From: Bacillus_I endophytica_A
GTDB taxonomy: Bacteria; Bacillota; Bacilli; Bacillales; Bacillaceae_H
Direction: 5' to 3'
Assembly: GCF_026790145.1 (NCBI RefSeq)
Contig: NZ_JALAMS010000008.1
Span: 109,292-173,291, forward strand
DNA length: 64,000 nt
The notes under the pieces are model-generated. The model was given only the letters and a program-made list of their open reading frames with translations, searched no databases and had not been told where the DNA came from. The first letter of the stretch is position 1; each line of letters begins with the position of its first letter. Shown one piece after another: positions 9,356 to 18,054 of the stretch. Position numbers and translations under genes: made by a program.

Positions 9356-9406
9356 AAATTTCTCTCCTTGCCTCTTTTCGACATTTTTTTCGTGCCGATA
9401 TTATCC

Positions 9407-9435
9407 ATTTTAGGAAAAAGGACATGATATGTCTA
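9407..9435 (-). promoter_or_regulatory. Sigma-A-type promoter of the flagellar operon
   Basis: On the minus strand the -35 hexamer TAGACA (9430-9435) and the -10 hexamer TAAAAT (9407-9412) are 17 bases apart. Transcription would start near 9400, about 45 bases before flgB. In B. subtilis the fla/che operon has both a sigma-A and a sigma-D promoter; here I see only this sigma-A-type site on the correct strand. The call is pattern-based. Confidence 0.55.
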
Positions 9436-9615
9436 TGATTTCTTAAGTTTCTTTACTCTTTTTTTTGAAATCTTAAAAGAAAATTAACAATTTATATATA
9501 AAATATTAATATTTATTAAAAATATAAGTTATTTGTTTATTATGTTAAAATTGGTTACCCTACTTTTCTTTAACATTATAAGATCTTTCGACAAAAAAAG
9601 GTACGATTAAAGCGC

Positions 9616-9645
9616 AAAAAAATAGCACTTTAGTAAGTGCTATTT
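9616..9645 (-). terminator. Intrinsic terminator after codY
   Basis: Perfect 11-base stem AAATAGCACTT/AAGTGCTATTT with a four-base loop, followed on the minus strand by a run of seven T. It ends the xerC-hslVU-codY transcription unit 40 bases after the codY stop codon and insulates it from the flagellar promoter. Confidence 0.9.
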
Positions 9646-9685
9646 CTAATAAAGGTTTATTGACCTAAGTCTTTATAACTATCAT

Positions 9686-10465
9686 TTAGTTTGCTTTTAG
9701 TTTTGAAAGCTCAAGCAAGAACTTGTTGTTTAGAACTTTGATGTACGTCCCTTTCATACCTAGTGAACGAGACTCAATTACACCTGCACTCTCAAGTTTA
9801 CGAAGTGCATTTACAATTACTGAACGCGTAATACCAACACGGTCTGCAATCTTACTTGCTACAAGAAGGCCTTCGTTTCCATTTAACTCATCAAAGATAT
9901 GTTCAATCGCTTCTAATTCACTGTAAGATAGTGAGCTAATTGCCATTTGAACAACCGCTTTGCTACGAGCTTCTTCTTCAATTTCTTCAGCTTTCTCATG
10001 TAGAATCTCCATGCCAACAACTGTTGCCCCATATTCAGCTAAAATAAGATCATCATCTGTGAACTTCTCTTCTAAACGTGCTAATACAAGAGTTCCTAGG
10101 CGATCCCCTCCACCGTTAATTGGTACAATTGTTGTTAAACCGCTCATAAATAAATCCTTGTTTTCATTAGGAAAAGCGCTATGCTCGCTGTTTACATCTA
10201 GATTAGAAGATGTTTCTCTAATATTGAAAAGGTTTTTAGTGTACTCTTCTGGAAATTGGCGTGTTTCAAACATTTCTTTCATACGCTCATTTTCAATTTG
10301 CTGATTAATTGCAACACCCAAAAGCTTACCGCGACGACTTACAACATAAATGTTTGCTTCGATTACTTCACGAAGTGTTTCAGCCATCTCTTTGAAGTTA
10401 ACAGGTTTCCCTGCTGCTTTCTGTAACATTGCATTAATTTTTCTTGTTTTATCTAATAAATTCAT
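9686..10465 (-). CDS. codY: GTP- and branched-chain-amino-acid-sensing repressor CodY
   Basis: Global nutrient regulator of low-GC Gram-positives. CodY binds GTP and Ile/Leu/Val and represses stationary-phase and catabolic genes when nutrients are plentiful. The 259-residue length is standard. The N-terminal GAF-type ligand domain starts MNLLDKTRKINAMLQ, and the C-terminal winged helix contains ASKIADRVGITRSVIVNALR and KLESAGVIESRSLGMKGTY. It is the last gene after xerC, hslV and hslU and just upstream of the flagellar operon, as in B. subtilis. A GGAGGC box lies before the ATG. Only half of a CodY box is visible upstream, so autoregulation is not supported. Confidence 0.98.
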   Translation of the reverse strand: MNLLDKTRKINAMLQKAAGKPVNFKEMAETLREVIEANIYVVSRRGKLLGVAINQQIENERMKEMFETRQFPEEYTKNLFNIRETSSNLDVNSEHSAFPNENKDLFMSGLTTIVPINGGGDRLGTLVLARLEEKFTDDDLILAEYGATVVGMEILHEKAEEIEEEARSKAVVQMAISSLSYSELEAIEHIFDELNGNEGLLVASKIADRVGITRSVIVNALRKLESAGVIESRSLGMKGTYIKVLNNKFLLELSKLKAN

Positions 10466-10564
10466 TATGATTTTGCCTCCTGAAAATTGTAAATAATTCT
10501 GTTCCCTGTAAAGTCTATCCGCCTCTTCTTTTAAGAAGCGTTCCCTCTCCCCAAAAGGCTGACT

Positions 10565-11968
10565 TTATAAAATAAACTGACTTAAGTCTTTGTTTTTAGC
10601 AATTGAGCCAAGTTTCTCTTCCACATACTGTGGAGTAATTTCAATCTTCTCCATCGTTACATCTGGTGCTTCAAATGAAAGATCTTCCAAAAGTCTTTCC
10701 ATAATTGTATGTAAACGACGAGCTCCAATATTATCCGTATCCTGGTTTACATCGAATGCTACTTGAGCTAGCTTTTTAATAGCTTCGTCAGAAAATTCAA
10801 TTTTTATACCTTCAGTTTCCAATAATGCTGTATATTGTTTAATAATAGCATTATCAGGCTCAACTAAAATACGGACAAAGTCATCTACTGATAATTTGCC
10901 AAGCTCAACGCGAATTGGAAATCTTCCTTGAAGCTCTGGAATAAGATCAGATGGTTTTGAAACGTGAAAAGCACCTGCTGAAATAAACAATACGTGGTCT
11001 GTTTTGACAGGACCATACTTTGTCATAATTGTTGAACCCTCAACGATTGGCAAAATATCGCGCTGTACTCCTTCACGTGACACATCTCCTGATGAAGATT
11101 GACTGCTTTTACGAGCGATTTTATCGATTTCATCAATAAAAATAATTCCAAACTGTTCGGCACGCTCTGTTGCTTGTTGCGTTACTTCATCCATATCAAT
11201 TAACTTCTGTGCTTCTTCATTTGTTAACACTTTGCGAGCTTCGCGTACTGTTAACCGACGCTTTTTCTTTTTCTTAGGCATGAAATTACCTAGCGCATCT
11301 TGAATATTCATTCCCATTTGCTCCATACCCGAACCTTGAAGCATATCAAACATAGAAGCTTGCTGTTCTTCTACTTCAACTGTTACATAATGCTCCTCAA
11401 GTTCTCCAAGCGCAAGCTTATGAGCCATTCTCTTACGTTCCATTTCGCTTGATGCATCGTCGTTTGATGTTTCTTGCTGAGGTTTTTCCCCTTCAGCTTG
11501 ACCACCAAAAAGCATTTCAAATGGGTTTTTATATTGAGTATTTTTACGTTTAGAAGGAACGAGAAGATCAACAATGCGTTGGTTTGCATTTTGTTCTGCT
11601 TGCCCGCGTACTTCGTTTGTTTTTTCTTCTTTCACAAGTCGAACAGAAGTTTCCACAAGGTCTCGTACCATTGATTCTACATCCCGTCCAACATAACCGA
11701 CTTCCGTGAACTTCGTTGCTTCAACTTTAATAAAAGGAGCTCCCACTAATTTTGCTAGTCGACGAGCAATCTCTGTTTTCCCTACTCCAGTAGGCCCAAT
11801 CATTAAAATGTTCTTTGGTACAACTTCATCTCGTAGTGATTCACTTAGCTTACTGCGGCGATAACGGTTACGAAGTGCAACGGCAACGGCCTTTTTTGCT
11901 TCCTTTTGTCCAACAATATATTGATCAAGTTTTTCAACAATTTGACGCGGTGTAAGTTCTGTATACAT
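10565..11968 (-). CDS. hslU: ATP-dependent protease ATPase subunit HslU (ClpY)
   Basis: AAA+ unfoldase that feeds substrates to the HslV peptidase. The protein has 467 residues. Walker A GPTGVGKT is at residues 58-65; Walker B is in FGIIFIDEIDKIA. The C-terminal sensor region contains QDTDNIGARRLHTIMERLL, and the chain ends with the short conserved tail LSQFIL that docks into HslV. The variable I-domain lies at about 110-240 and is Gln/Met-rich with a Lys-rich turn. It follows hslV by 15 bases with a strong AAGGAGGG box. Confidence 0.98.
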   Translation of the reverse strand: MYTELTPRQIVEKLDQYIVGQKEAKKAVAVALRNRYRRSKLSESLRDEVVPKNILMIGPTGVGKTEIARRLAKLVGAPFIKVEATKFTEVGYVGRDVESMVRDLVETSVRLVKEEKTNEVRGQAEQNANQRIVDLLVPSKRKNTQYKNPFEMLFGGQAEGEKPQQETSNDDASSEMERKRMAHKLALGELEEHYVTVEVEEQQASMFDMLQGSGMEQMGMNIQDALGNFMPKKKKKRRLTVREARKVLTNEEAQKLIDMDEVTQQATERAEQFGIIFIDEIDKIARKSSQSSSGDVSREGVQRDILPIVEGSTIMTKYGPVKTDHVLFISAGAFHVSKPSDLIPELQGRFPIRVELGKLSVDDFVRILVEPDNAIIKQYTALLETEGIKIEFSDEAIKKLAQVAFDVNQDTDNIGARRLHTIMERLLEDLSFEAPDVTMEKIEITPQYVEEKLGSIAKNKDLSQFIL

Positions 11969-11983
11969 TCTGTTCTTCCCTCC

Positions 11984-12526
11984 TTAAAGTTCCTCTACAA
12001 TAATTTGATCGTTTGTATAAACACAAATATCTCCGGCAATCTCTAGAGAGGCCTTAGCAATATCTCGCGCTGACATGTTTTCACCTGAATATCGTTTGAG
12101 CGCACGACCTGCAGATAGCGCATAGTTCCCACCAGAACCAATAGCTAAAATTCCATCATCAGGTTCAATAACCTCACCTGTACCTGAAATAAGTAGCATA
12201 TGCTCTTCGTTTGCTACGATAAGCATTGCTTCTAGCTTGCGTAACACTTTATCGCTGCGCCACTCTTTTGCAAGTTCAACAGCTGCACGCTGCAAATTAC
12301 CGTTGTACTCTTCAAGGCGATTTTCAAACATTTCAAAAAGAGTAAACGCATCTGCCACAGATCCAGCAAACCCTGCTAGCACTTTTCCATGAAAAAGACG
12401 ACGTACTTTTTTTGCTGTATGTTTCATTACTACAGCATTTCCGAACGTTACTTGTCCATCTCCTGCCATTGCGCAACCGCCTTTGTGTTGAATCGCAAAA
12501 ATCGTTGTAGCATGAAAGTCACCCAT
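11984..12526 (-). CDS. hslV: ATP-dependent protease peptidase subunit HslV (ClpQ)
   Basis: Proteasome-like peptidase partner of HslU. I start at the ATG at 12526 (MGDFHATTIFA), because AAGGAG lies 11 bases upstream and the family aligns there; the upstream ATG at 12535 is only two bases from that box. The TT pair at residues 7-8 aligns with the N-terminal threonine nucleophile of HslV proteins, implying removal of a short propeptide; this is inferred. Conserved motifs include GDGQVTFGNAVVMKHTAKKV, VLAGFAGSVADAFTLFE and GILAIGSGGNYALSAGRA. The gene lies between xerC and hslU. Confidence 0.97.
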   Translation of the reverse strand: MGDFHATTIFAIQHKGGCAMAGDGQVTFGNAVVMKHTAKKVRRLFHGKVLAGFAGSVADAFTLFEMFENRLEEYNGNLQRAAVELAKEWRSDKVLRKLEAMLIVANEEHMLLISGTGEVIEPDDGILAIGSGGNYALSAGRALKRYSGENMSARDIAKASLEIAGDICVYTNDQIIVEEL

Positions 12527-12590
12527 AATATACATCTCTCCTTCAGCATATGTTCTTGTGTTCTTTTTTCATATTATCCTTTTATGTCGC

Positions 12591-13493
12591 TTACGCTCTT
12601 GGATGATGATTCATATAAATAGAACGAAGGCGATCTTTTGTCACATGTGTATAAATTTGAGTTGTTGACAAATTTTCATGTCCTAGAAGTTCTTGAACAG
12701 TTCTCATGTCAGCACCTTCATTTAACATATGCGTTGCGAAAGTATGACGCAAAGAATGAGGAGTAATATGAATGTTCTCTGCCGTTTTCTTAACAATACG
12801 GTTTAAAATATAGCGAATGCCTCTAGCTGTTAAAGGCTGACCTCTATGATTCACAAAGAGTGCCTTACAATCAATATTACTCTTTGGGAGCAATTTTAGA
12901 CGACCTTCATCTCTATATTTTTTTATGGCTTCATATGAGAAATTCCCAAAAGGTACATAGCGTTGCTTCTTTCCCTTTCCATAAACCAAAAGAGTTTTCA
13001 TTGACATATCGATATCACTCAGCATAATTGAAGCACACTCACTTACCCTTATCCCCGTTGCATATAAAAGTTCTAAGATTGCTTGATCTCTTTGACCAAG
13101 CGGTGTAGAAACATCGCTTACTTCAAAAAGCAGTTGAAGTTCTTCCTTATATAAGAACGAAGGGTTGCGGTGCGAACGCTTTGGGAGGGATACCATCGTA
13201 AACGGATTTTCTTTTACCGTATGCTCGCGCGATAAAAAGCGATAAAAACTTCGCAAAGCTGATACTTTACGGGCAATCGATCGCTTAGAATAGCTGTGTT
13301 CGTGAAGCTTGGTTAAAAAAATACGAACGTTGCTATATGTAACGTCCTCTAATCTTTTAATTCCTTCTTCCTCTAGAAATTCCATAAACAATAAAATGTC
13401 TTTCTCGTAACACAGCGTTGTATATTGTGAGTAATTTTTCTCAATTTGTAAATATTCAAGATAGCAATTTAAAGATTCTTTCACATTTATCAT
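12591..13493 (-). CDS. xerC: Tyrosine recombinase XerC (CodV)
   Basis: Site-specific recombinase that resolves chromosome dimers at dif together with a XerD-type partner (RipX in B. subtilis). About 300 residues. The N-terminal SAM-like DNA-binding domain covers about 1-90. The catalytic residues are visible: Arg in ATGIRVSECAS, Lys in GKGKKQRYVPFG, HSLRHTFATHMLNEG (H-x-x-R), the later His in LLGHENLS, and the nucleophile Tyr in TTQIYTHV. The ATG at 13493 is chosen because GAGGTGA lies four bases upstream; the longer frame would begin with a TTG inside that signal. It is first in a unit with hslV, hslU and codY. Confidence 0.96.
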   Translation of the reverse strand: MINVKESLNCYLEYLQIEKNYSQYTTLCYEKDILLFMEFLEEEGIKRLEDVTYSNVRIFLTKLHEHSYSKRSIARKVSALRSFYRFLSREHTVKENPFTMVSLPKRSHRNPSFLYKEELQLLFEVSDVSTPLGQRDQAILELLYATGIRVSECASIMLSDIDMSMKTLLVYGKGKKQRYVPFGNFSYEAIKKYRDEGRLKLLPKSNIDCKALFVNHRGQPLTARGIRYILNRIVKKTAENIHITPHSLRHTFATHMLNEGADMRTVQELLGHENLSTTQIYTHVTKDRLRSIYMNHHPRA

Positions 13494-13509
13494 TGCTTCA
13501 CCTCGCAAA

Positions 13510-13541
13510 GGCTACTAAATATTATCACACTTTTAGTAGCC
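13510..13541 (-). repeat. Inverted repeat in the xerC leader
   Basis: Perfect 10-base inverted repeat GGCTACTAAA/TTTAGTAGCC with a 12-base loop, lying between trmFO and xerC and ending just upstream of the xerC ribosome binding site. There is no T-run after it on either strand, so it is not a standard terminator. It may be an mRNA stability or attenuation structure; function unknown. Confidence 0.6.
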
Positions 13542-13553
13542 CGCGCAAATAAT

Positions 13554-14861
13554 TTATATATTTTTCACAAAATTTTGAACTATTTCAAGTGCACGCTTAG
13601 CATACTGTTCATTGCGCTCTTGTTTCTTTTTAATGCGAACTGGGAGATCCTTGAATATTCCAAAGTTTGCATTCATCGGTTGGAAGTTTTTATCACTTGT
13701 ATGTGTAATATAGTGAGCCATGCTTCCAAGAGCCGTTTCTTGAGGGAAAACTAAAAGCTCTTCACCTAACACATAGCGAGCTGCGTTTAGTCCTGCTAAA
13801 AGTCCGCTTGCAGCTGATTCTACGTAACCTTCAACACCTGTCATTTGTCCTGCAAAGAATAAATCTTCACGATCTTTGTATTGATATGTCGGTTTTAGAA
13901 GTCTTGGTGAATTAATAAATGTATTTCGATGCATAACACCGTAACGAACAATTTCTGCATTTTCAAGCCCAGGAATTAAGCGAACAATATCTTTTTGAGG
14001 TCCCCATTTAATATGTGTTTGGAAACCAACGATATTGTAAAGTGTTCCTGCTGCATCATCTTGACGAAGTTGTACAACAGCATACGGACGTTTTCCTGTT
14101 TTCGGATCTTCAAGACCTACTGGTTTTAATGGCCCGAAAAGCATTGTTTTCTTTCCTCTTGAAGCCATCACTTCAATTGGCATGCAACCTTCAAAATATA
14201 CTTCTTTTTCAAATTCTTTTAGCGGTACAACTTCTGCCTCAATAAGCGCATTATAGAAGCGATCAAATTCTTCTTCTGTCATTGGACAGTTCAAATATGC
14301 TGCTTCTCCTTTATCATAGCGAGACTTTAAGTATACCTTATCCATGTCAATGCTGTCTTTTTCAAGGATGGGAGCTGCTGCATCATAGAAATAAAGATAC
14401 TCTTCTCCTGTTAAACTTTTAAGCTGTTCAGATAATGCTTGAGACGTTAATGGACCTGTTGCAATAATAGTAGGTCCGCTTGGAATTTCTGTAATTTCTT
14501 CATTAAATACTGTTACATTTTCATGATGCTTTACACGCTCTGTTACATGTGCCGCAAATTCATGACGGTCAACAGCTAGTGCTCCGCCTGCTGGAACAGA
14601 ACAAGCATCAGCTGAGGAAATAATAACAGAATCTAGATGACGCATCTCTTCTTTCAGTACTCCAACAGCATTTGTAAGCGTGTTGGCACGAAGCGAGTTA
14701 CTGCATACAAGCTCCGCAAATTTATCTGTATGATGTGCTGCTGTTTGACGAACAGGGCGCATTTCGTAAAGATGCACCTTAATTCCTCTTTTAGCAAGCT
14801 GCCAAGCTGCTTCACTTCCAGCAAGTCCAGCTCCTATTACATTAACGATTTTTTCAGACAT
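13554..14861 (-). CDS. trmFO: tRNA (m5U54) methyltransferase TrmFO (Gid)
   Basis: Folate- and FAD-dependent enzyme that methylates U54 in the T-loop of tRNA. About 435 residues. The FAD-binding motif VIGAGLAGSEAAWQLAKRG is at the N-terminus. Further signatures are HHTDKFAELVCSNSLRANTL and FAGQMTGVEGYVESAASGLL; the latter holds the C-terminal part of the flavin site. The start at 14861 (MSEKIVNVIGAG) follows GGAGGG; the longer frame adds 24 residues with no family counterpart. It lies between topA and xerC as in B. subtilis. Confidence 0.97.
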   Translation of the reverse strand: MSEKIVNVIGAGLAGSEAAWQLAKRGIKVHLYEMRPVRQTAAHHTDKFAELVCSNSLRANTLTNAVGVLKEEMRHLDSVIISSADACSVPAGGALAVDRHEFAAHVTERVKHHENVTVFNEEITEIPSGPTIIATGPLTSQALSEQLKSLTGEEYLYFYDAAAPILEKDSIDMDKVYLKSRYDKGEAAYLNCPMTEEEFDRFYNALIEAEVVPLKEFEKEVYFEGCMPIEVMASRGKKTMLFGPLKPVGLEDPKTGKRPYAVVQLRQDDAAGTLYNIVGFQTHIKWGPQKDIVRLIPGLENAEIVRYGVMHRNTFINSPRLLKPTYQYKDREDLFFAGQMTGVEGYVESAASGLLAGLNAARYVLGEELLVFPQETALGSMAHYITHTSDKNFQPMNANFGIFKDLPVRIKKKQERNEQYAKRALEIVQNFVKNI

Positions 14862-14905
14862 TTGTTTCCCTCCAGATGTAATTTCTTTTCTCCGTAACAG
14901 ATAAA

Positions 14906-14933
14906 GTGGTGAGCACAACGTTGTGCTCACCAC
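14906..14933. repeat. Perfect 28-base palindrome between topA and trmFO
   Basis: The left half is GTGGTGAGCACAAC and the right half is its exact reverse complement, so the RNA can form a 12-base stem with a four-base loop on either strand. It is nine bases after the topA stop codon. On the minus strand only TTTATC follows, so the T-run is weak. It may be an inefficient terminator or a protein-binding site. Confidence 0.75.
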
Positions 14934-14942
14934 GAAAAAGGT

Positions 14943-17021
14943 CTAGCTTTGCGTTTCTTCTTTGTAATCACATTCAGTGCACGTAACTTGAACACCTTTT
15001 TTCTGCTTTTTCTCAACAAGGAGACTTTCACATTTTGGACATTTTCTTGCAATTGGTTTGTCCCAAGATAAGAAGTCACAGCTTGGATAATTTGTGCAAC
15101 CATAGAAAAGGCGTTTTTTCTTTGATTTTCGTTCCACAACTTGACCGTCTTCACATTTCGGACAATCAACGCCAATTTCTTTTACAATCGGCTTTGTGTT
15201 ACGACAGTCAGGAAAGTTTGAGCATGCCATAAATTTTCCGTAGCGACCCATTTTAAAGACCATAGGTGAACCACACAGTTCACAATCTTCTCCAGCAGGT
15301 TCGTCTTTAATCTCGACTTCGCGCATTTCTTTTTCCGCTTTTTCTAAACGTATTTCGAAGTCGCGATAAAATTCATCGATAACCGATACCCATTGTACTT
15401 TACCTTCCTCTATTTCATCAAGGTCTGTTTCCATTTTGGCTGTAAATTCCACATCAATTGTTTCAGGAAAGAACTCAAGGATAAGTTCCAGTACAATTTC
15501 ACCAAGCTCTGTTGGAACAAATCTTTTGTTATCAAGCGCAACATATCCTCTGCGTTGAATAGTATCAAGCGTTGGAGCATATGTAGAAGGTCTTCCAATA
15601 CCTAACTCTTCCATCGTTTTCACAAGACGTGCTTCCGTATAGCGAGGCGGCGGCTGAGTGAAATGCTGATTTTGTTCGATATCTTTTGAGTACGCTTGTT
15701 CTCCTTCCGTCATGTCTGGAAGAATTTTTTCCTTTTCTTCCACTTTATCATCATTTCCTTCTACGTACACTTTCATAAAGCCAGGGAACTTAATTTTTGA
15801 GCCGTTCGCTCTAAATGTTACACCGTTGTTTACTAAATCAACAGCCATCGTATCCATAATAGCTGGTGCCATTTGGCTTGCAAGGAATCGTTCCCAAATC
15901 AGTTTGTATAAGCGATGTTGATCTCTTGATACATACTGTTTAATCTCAGAAGGTGAACGCAGAATAGATGTTGGGCGAATTGCCTCATGAGCATCTTGAG
16001 TGTTAGCATTCTTCTTTTCTTTCCGCTTTTCTTTTGAAAGAAATTCTTCACCAAACGTATCTTTTACATATTCATAAGACTCTGTTTGAGCCGTTTCTGA
16101 AATACGAGTTGAATCTGTACGCATGTACGTAATTAAACCAACTGTTCCTTCTTTTTTCCCTAAATCAATTCCTTCGTAAAGCTGTTGAGCAAGCATCATT
16201 GTTTTCTTTGCTCTAAAGTTTAGCTTACGAGCTGCTTCCTGTTGAAGGGAAGATGTTGTAAAAGGAAGCGCTGGATTTCGTTTGCGCTCTTTTTTTGTTA
16301 CTTTTTGAATTGAAAATTCATTGCCATCAAGTCGAGCTAGAACTTTTTCAACATCTTCTTTTGATGAAAGTTTTGTTTTTTTGCCATCCATTTCAGTAAA
16401 AGATGCTTGAAATTCTTTTTCACTTTTTAAGAAGTTCGCGTTAATTGACCAGTATTCTTCAGGTTGAAAGCGTGAGATTTCCTGCTCTCGTTCAATAATT
16501 AATCGAACTGCAACAGATTGAACGCGTCCAGCGCTTAATCCCTTTTTCACTTTTTTCCAAAGAAGTGGGCTAATGTTATACCCTACTAAACGATCAAGAA
16601 TACGACGAGCTTGTTGAGAATTAACAAGATCCATATTAATAGATCTTGGATGTTTAAAAGAAGCTTTAATTGCATCTTTTGTAATTTCATTAAATACTAC
16701 TCGGCAGTCTGACGATGTATCAACGCCAAGACTATGAGCTAAATGCCAAGCAATTGCTTCCCCTTCACGATCCGGATCGGCCGCTAGGAAAATCTTTTTT
16801 GCTTTTTTAGCTGCTGTCTTAAGTTCTTTTAAAACAGGCCCTTTTCCACGAATAGTGATGTATTTTGGGTCGTAATCATGTTCAGTATCAATTCCCATTT
16901 GACTTTTTGGAAGATCTCGAACATGTCCCATTGATGCTTTTACTTTGTATTTTTTCCCTAAATATTTTTCAATTGTTTTCGCCTTTGCTGGCGACTCTAC
17001 AATAACTAAATAGTCCGACAT
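14943..17021 (-). CDS. topA: DNA topoisomerase I
   Basis: Type IA topoisomerase that relaxes negative supercoils. The protein has 692 residues. The TOPRIM domain begins YLVIVESPAKAKTIEKYLG and carries the acidic DPDREGEAIAWHL motif near 83-95. The active-site tyrosine is Tyr299 in GLITYMRTDSTR. C-terminal zinc ribbons are visible as Cys pairs: CELCGSPMVF, CPKCEDGQVV and CPKCESLLVE, each followed by a further Cys pair. The start codon follows AGGGAGG. It lies 67 bases downstream of dprA. Confidence 0.98.
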   Translation of the reverse strand: MSDYLVIVESPAKAKTIEKYLGKKYKVKASMGHVRDLPKSQMGIDTEHDYDPKYITIRGKGPVLKELKTAAKKAKKIFLAADPDREGEAIAWHLAHSLGVDTSSDCRVVFNEITKDAIKASFKHPRSINMDLVNSQQARRILDRLVGYNISPLLWKKVKKGLSAGRVQSVAVRLIIEREQEISRFQPEEYWSINANFLKSEKEFQASFTEMDGKKTKLSSKEDVEKVLARLDGNEFSIQKVTKKERKRNPALPFTTSSLQQEAARKLNFRAKKTMMLAQQLYEGIDLGKKEGTVGLITYMRTDSTRISETAQTESYEYVKDTFGEEFLSKEKRKEKKNANTQDAHEAIRPTSILRSPSEIKQYVSRDQHRLYKLIWERFLASQMAPAIMDTMAVDLVNNGVTFRANGSKIKFPGFMKVYVEGNDDKVEEKEKILPDMTEGEQAYSKDIEQNQHFTQPPPRYTEARLVKTMEELGIGRPSTYAPTLDTIQRRGYVALDNKRFVPTELGEIVLELILEFFPETIDVEFTAKMETDLDEIEEGKVQWVSVIDEFYRDFEIRLEKAEKEMREVEIKDEPAGEDCELCGSPMVFKMGRYGKFMACSNFPDCRNTKPIVKEIGVDCPKCEDGQVVERKSKKKRLFYGCTNYPSCDFLSWDKPIARKCPKCESLLVEKKQKKGVQVTCTECDYKEETQS

Positions 17022-17088
17022 ACTATTGTCCTCCCTTAAAGAGGTAGAATAAAATCTTCATTATTATTAAATACTTATATGCACTTTG

Positions 17089-17976
17089 TCAAACCTCTTG
17101 TTCATTTTTTACTTGAAAATGAATTTCGCTTGTTACATCTTTAGCACTACATACTAATTTTGCGCCAAGCTGAATAAGCTTATTTGTTCCTTTTGAACAT
17201 TCTTCAAAGATTGAGCCAGGTACAGCAAAAACCTCTCTTCCTTGAGAGAGCGCTTGGTCAGCTGTAATAAAAGAACCGCTTCTTTCCTTCGCTTGAATGA
17301 CAATCGTTCCAAACGATAAACCGCTAATAATACGGTTCCGTAGCGGAAAATGCGCTCGATGCGGTTTTATAAAAGGGTTGTATTCCGATAATAACAGATG
17401 ATTGTTAGCGATGTCACTTGCTAAATAACAATTTTCTTTTGGATAAATGTTATAAAACCCGCTTCCTAATACAGCAACAGTTTTGCCTCCATGAAGAATA
17501 GCTTCTTTATGTGCAAGCGCATCCACCCCTTTTGCAAGACCGCTTACAATTGTCCATCCTTCTTCCACGAGAGGTTTGCACAAAGCCTTTGTAGCCTTTA
17601 TACCGTAGCTTGTTGGCGTCCTCGTTCCAACGATGCTAACGGATTTGTTATTTAATAACCGGTAATCTCCTTTTGTATAAAGAACCCATGGAGGGTCATA
17701 AATATTCTTTAATAACGCCGGATACTCAGGATCCGTAATTGTTATACAACGAATATTTTGAGCGCTATATTTCTTTAGAATATCTTGTATTGGAATAGTT
17801 TGCAAATCTTTATAGACAATTTCAGTTGAAGAACTTGGAAGTTGAAGAATGGTTTGAAGAAGAGCAGGAGAAGCTTCTCTTAGAAAAGATAGGGAGGAAT
17901 CATACTGAAGAAGTTTGAGTATGGATTTCCATCCAACCCTTCTGCAGTGTGATAATAAAATTAACTTTTCTCTCAT
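17089..17976 (-). CDS. dprA: DNA-processing protein DprA (Smf)
   Basis: DprA loads RecA on incoming single-stranded DNA during natural transformation. The protein has 295 residues. An N-terminal helical segment covers about 1-70; the Rossmann-like DprA domain follows, with SVSIVGTRTPTSYGIKA, TIVSGLAKGVDALAHKEAIL, VLGSGFYNIYPKEN and RNRIISGLSFGTIVIQA. No extra C-terminal winged helix is present, as in B. subtilis Smf. A GAGGTGAA box precedes the ATG. The presence of dprA does not prove competence, because it is widely conserved. Confidence 0.95.
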   Translation of the reverse strand: MREKLILLSHCRRVGWKSILKLLQYDSSLSFLREASPALLQTILQLPSSSTEIVYKDLQTIPIQDILKKYSAQNIRCITITDPEYPALLKNIYDPPWVLYTKGDYRLLNNKSVSIVGTRTPTSYGIKATKALCKPLVEEGWTIVSGLAKGVDALAHKEAILHGGKTVAVLGSGFYNIYPKENCYLASDIANNHLLLSEYNPFIKPHRAHFPLRNRIISGLSFGTIVIQAKERSGSFITADQALSQGREVFAVPGSIFEECSKGTNKLIQLGAKLVCSAKDVTSEIHFQVKNEQEV

Positions 17977-18010
17977 AATTCACCTCTTTAATTGTTCTAA
18001 AAATCGCCAT

Positions 18011-18043
18011 AAAAACCAACCGTTACCTAAATGGTAACGGTTG
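18011..18043 (-). terminator. Intrinsic terminator after sucCD
   Basis: Stem AACCGTTACC/GGTAACGGTT (one more pair can be added at the base), five-base loop, followed on the minus strand by TTTTTA. It lies 12 bases after the sucD stop codon and separates the sucCD unit from dprA. Confidence 0.88.
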
Positions 18044-18054
18044 AACTTCCTATT

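Larger units (their letters stand above)
9356..9685. other. Intergenic region between codY and flgB (330 bases)
   Basis: Very AT-rich spacer. It holds the codY terminator (9616-9645), a long A/T stretch with no coding potential (about 9470-9560), a stray TATAAT on the minus strand near 9576-9581 without a convincing -35, and the flagellar promoter at 9407-9435. I see no gene and no further folded element. The A/T stretch could serve as a regulator-binding region, but nothing recognisable is there. Confidence 0.6.

Noticed and set aside
9394..9401. GCCGATAT, a perfect sigma-D -10 element near flgB
   Set aside because: It is on the plus strand, pointing away from flgB, has no TAAA-type -35 at the right distance, and no plus-strand gene follows.
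10474..10488. Possible CodY box at the codY ribosome binding site (AATTTTCAGGAGGCA)
   Set aside because: Only the first half matches the CodY consensus; five of 15 positions differ, and the rest is the Shine-Dalgarno sequence.
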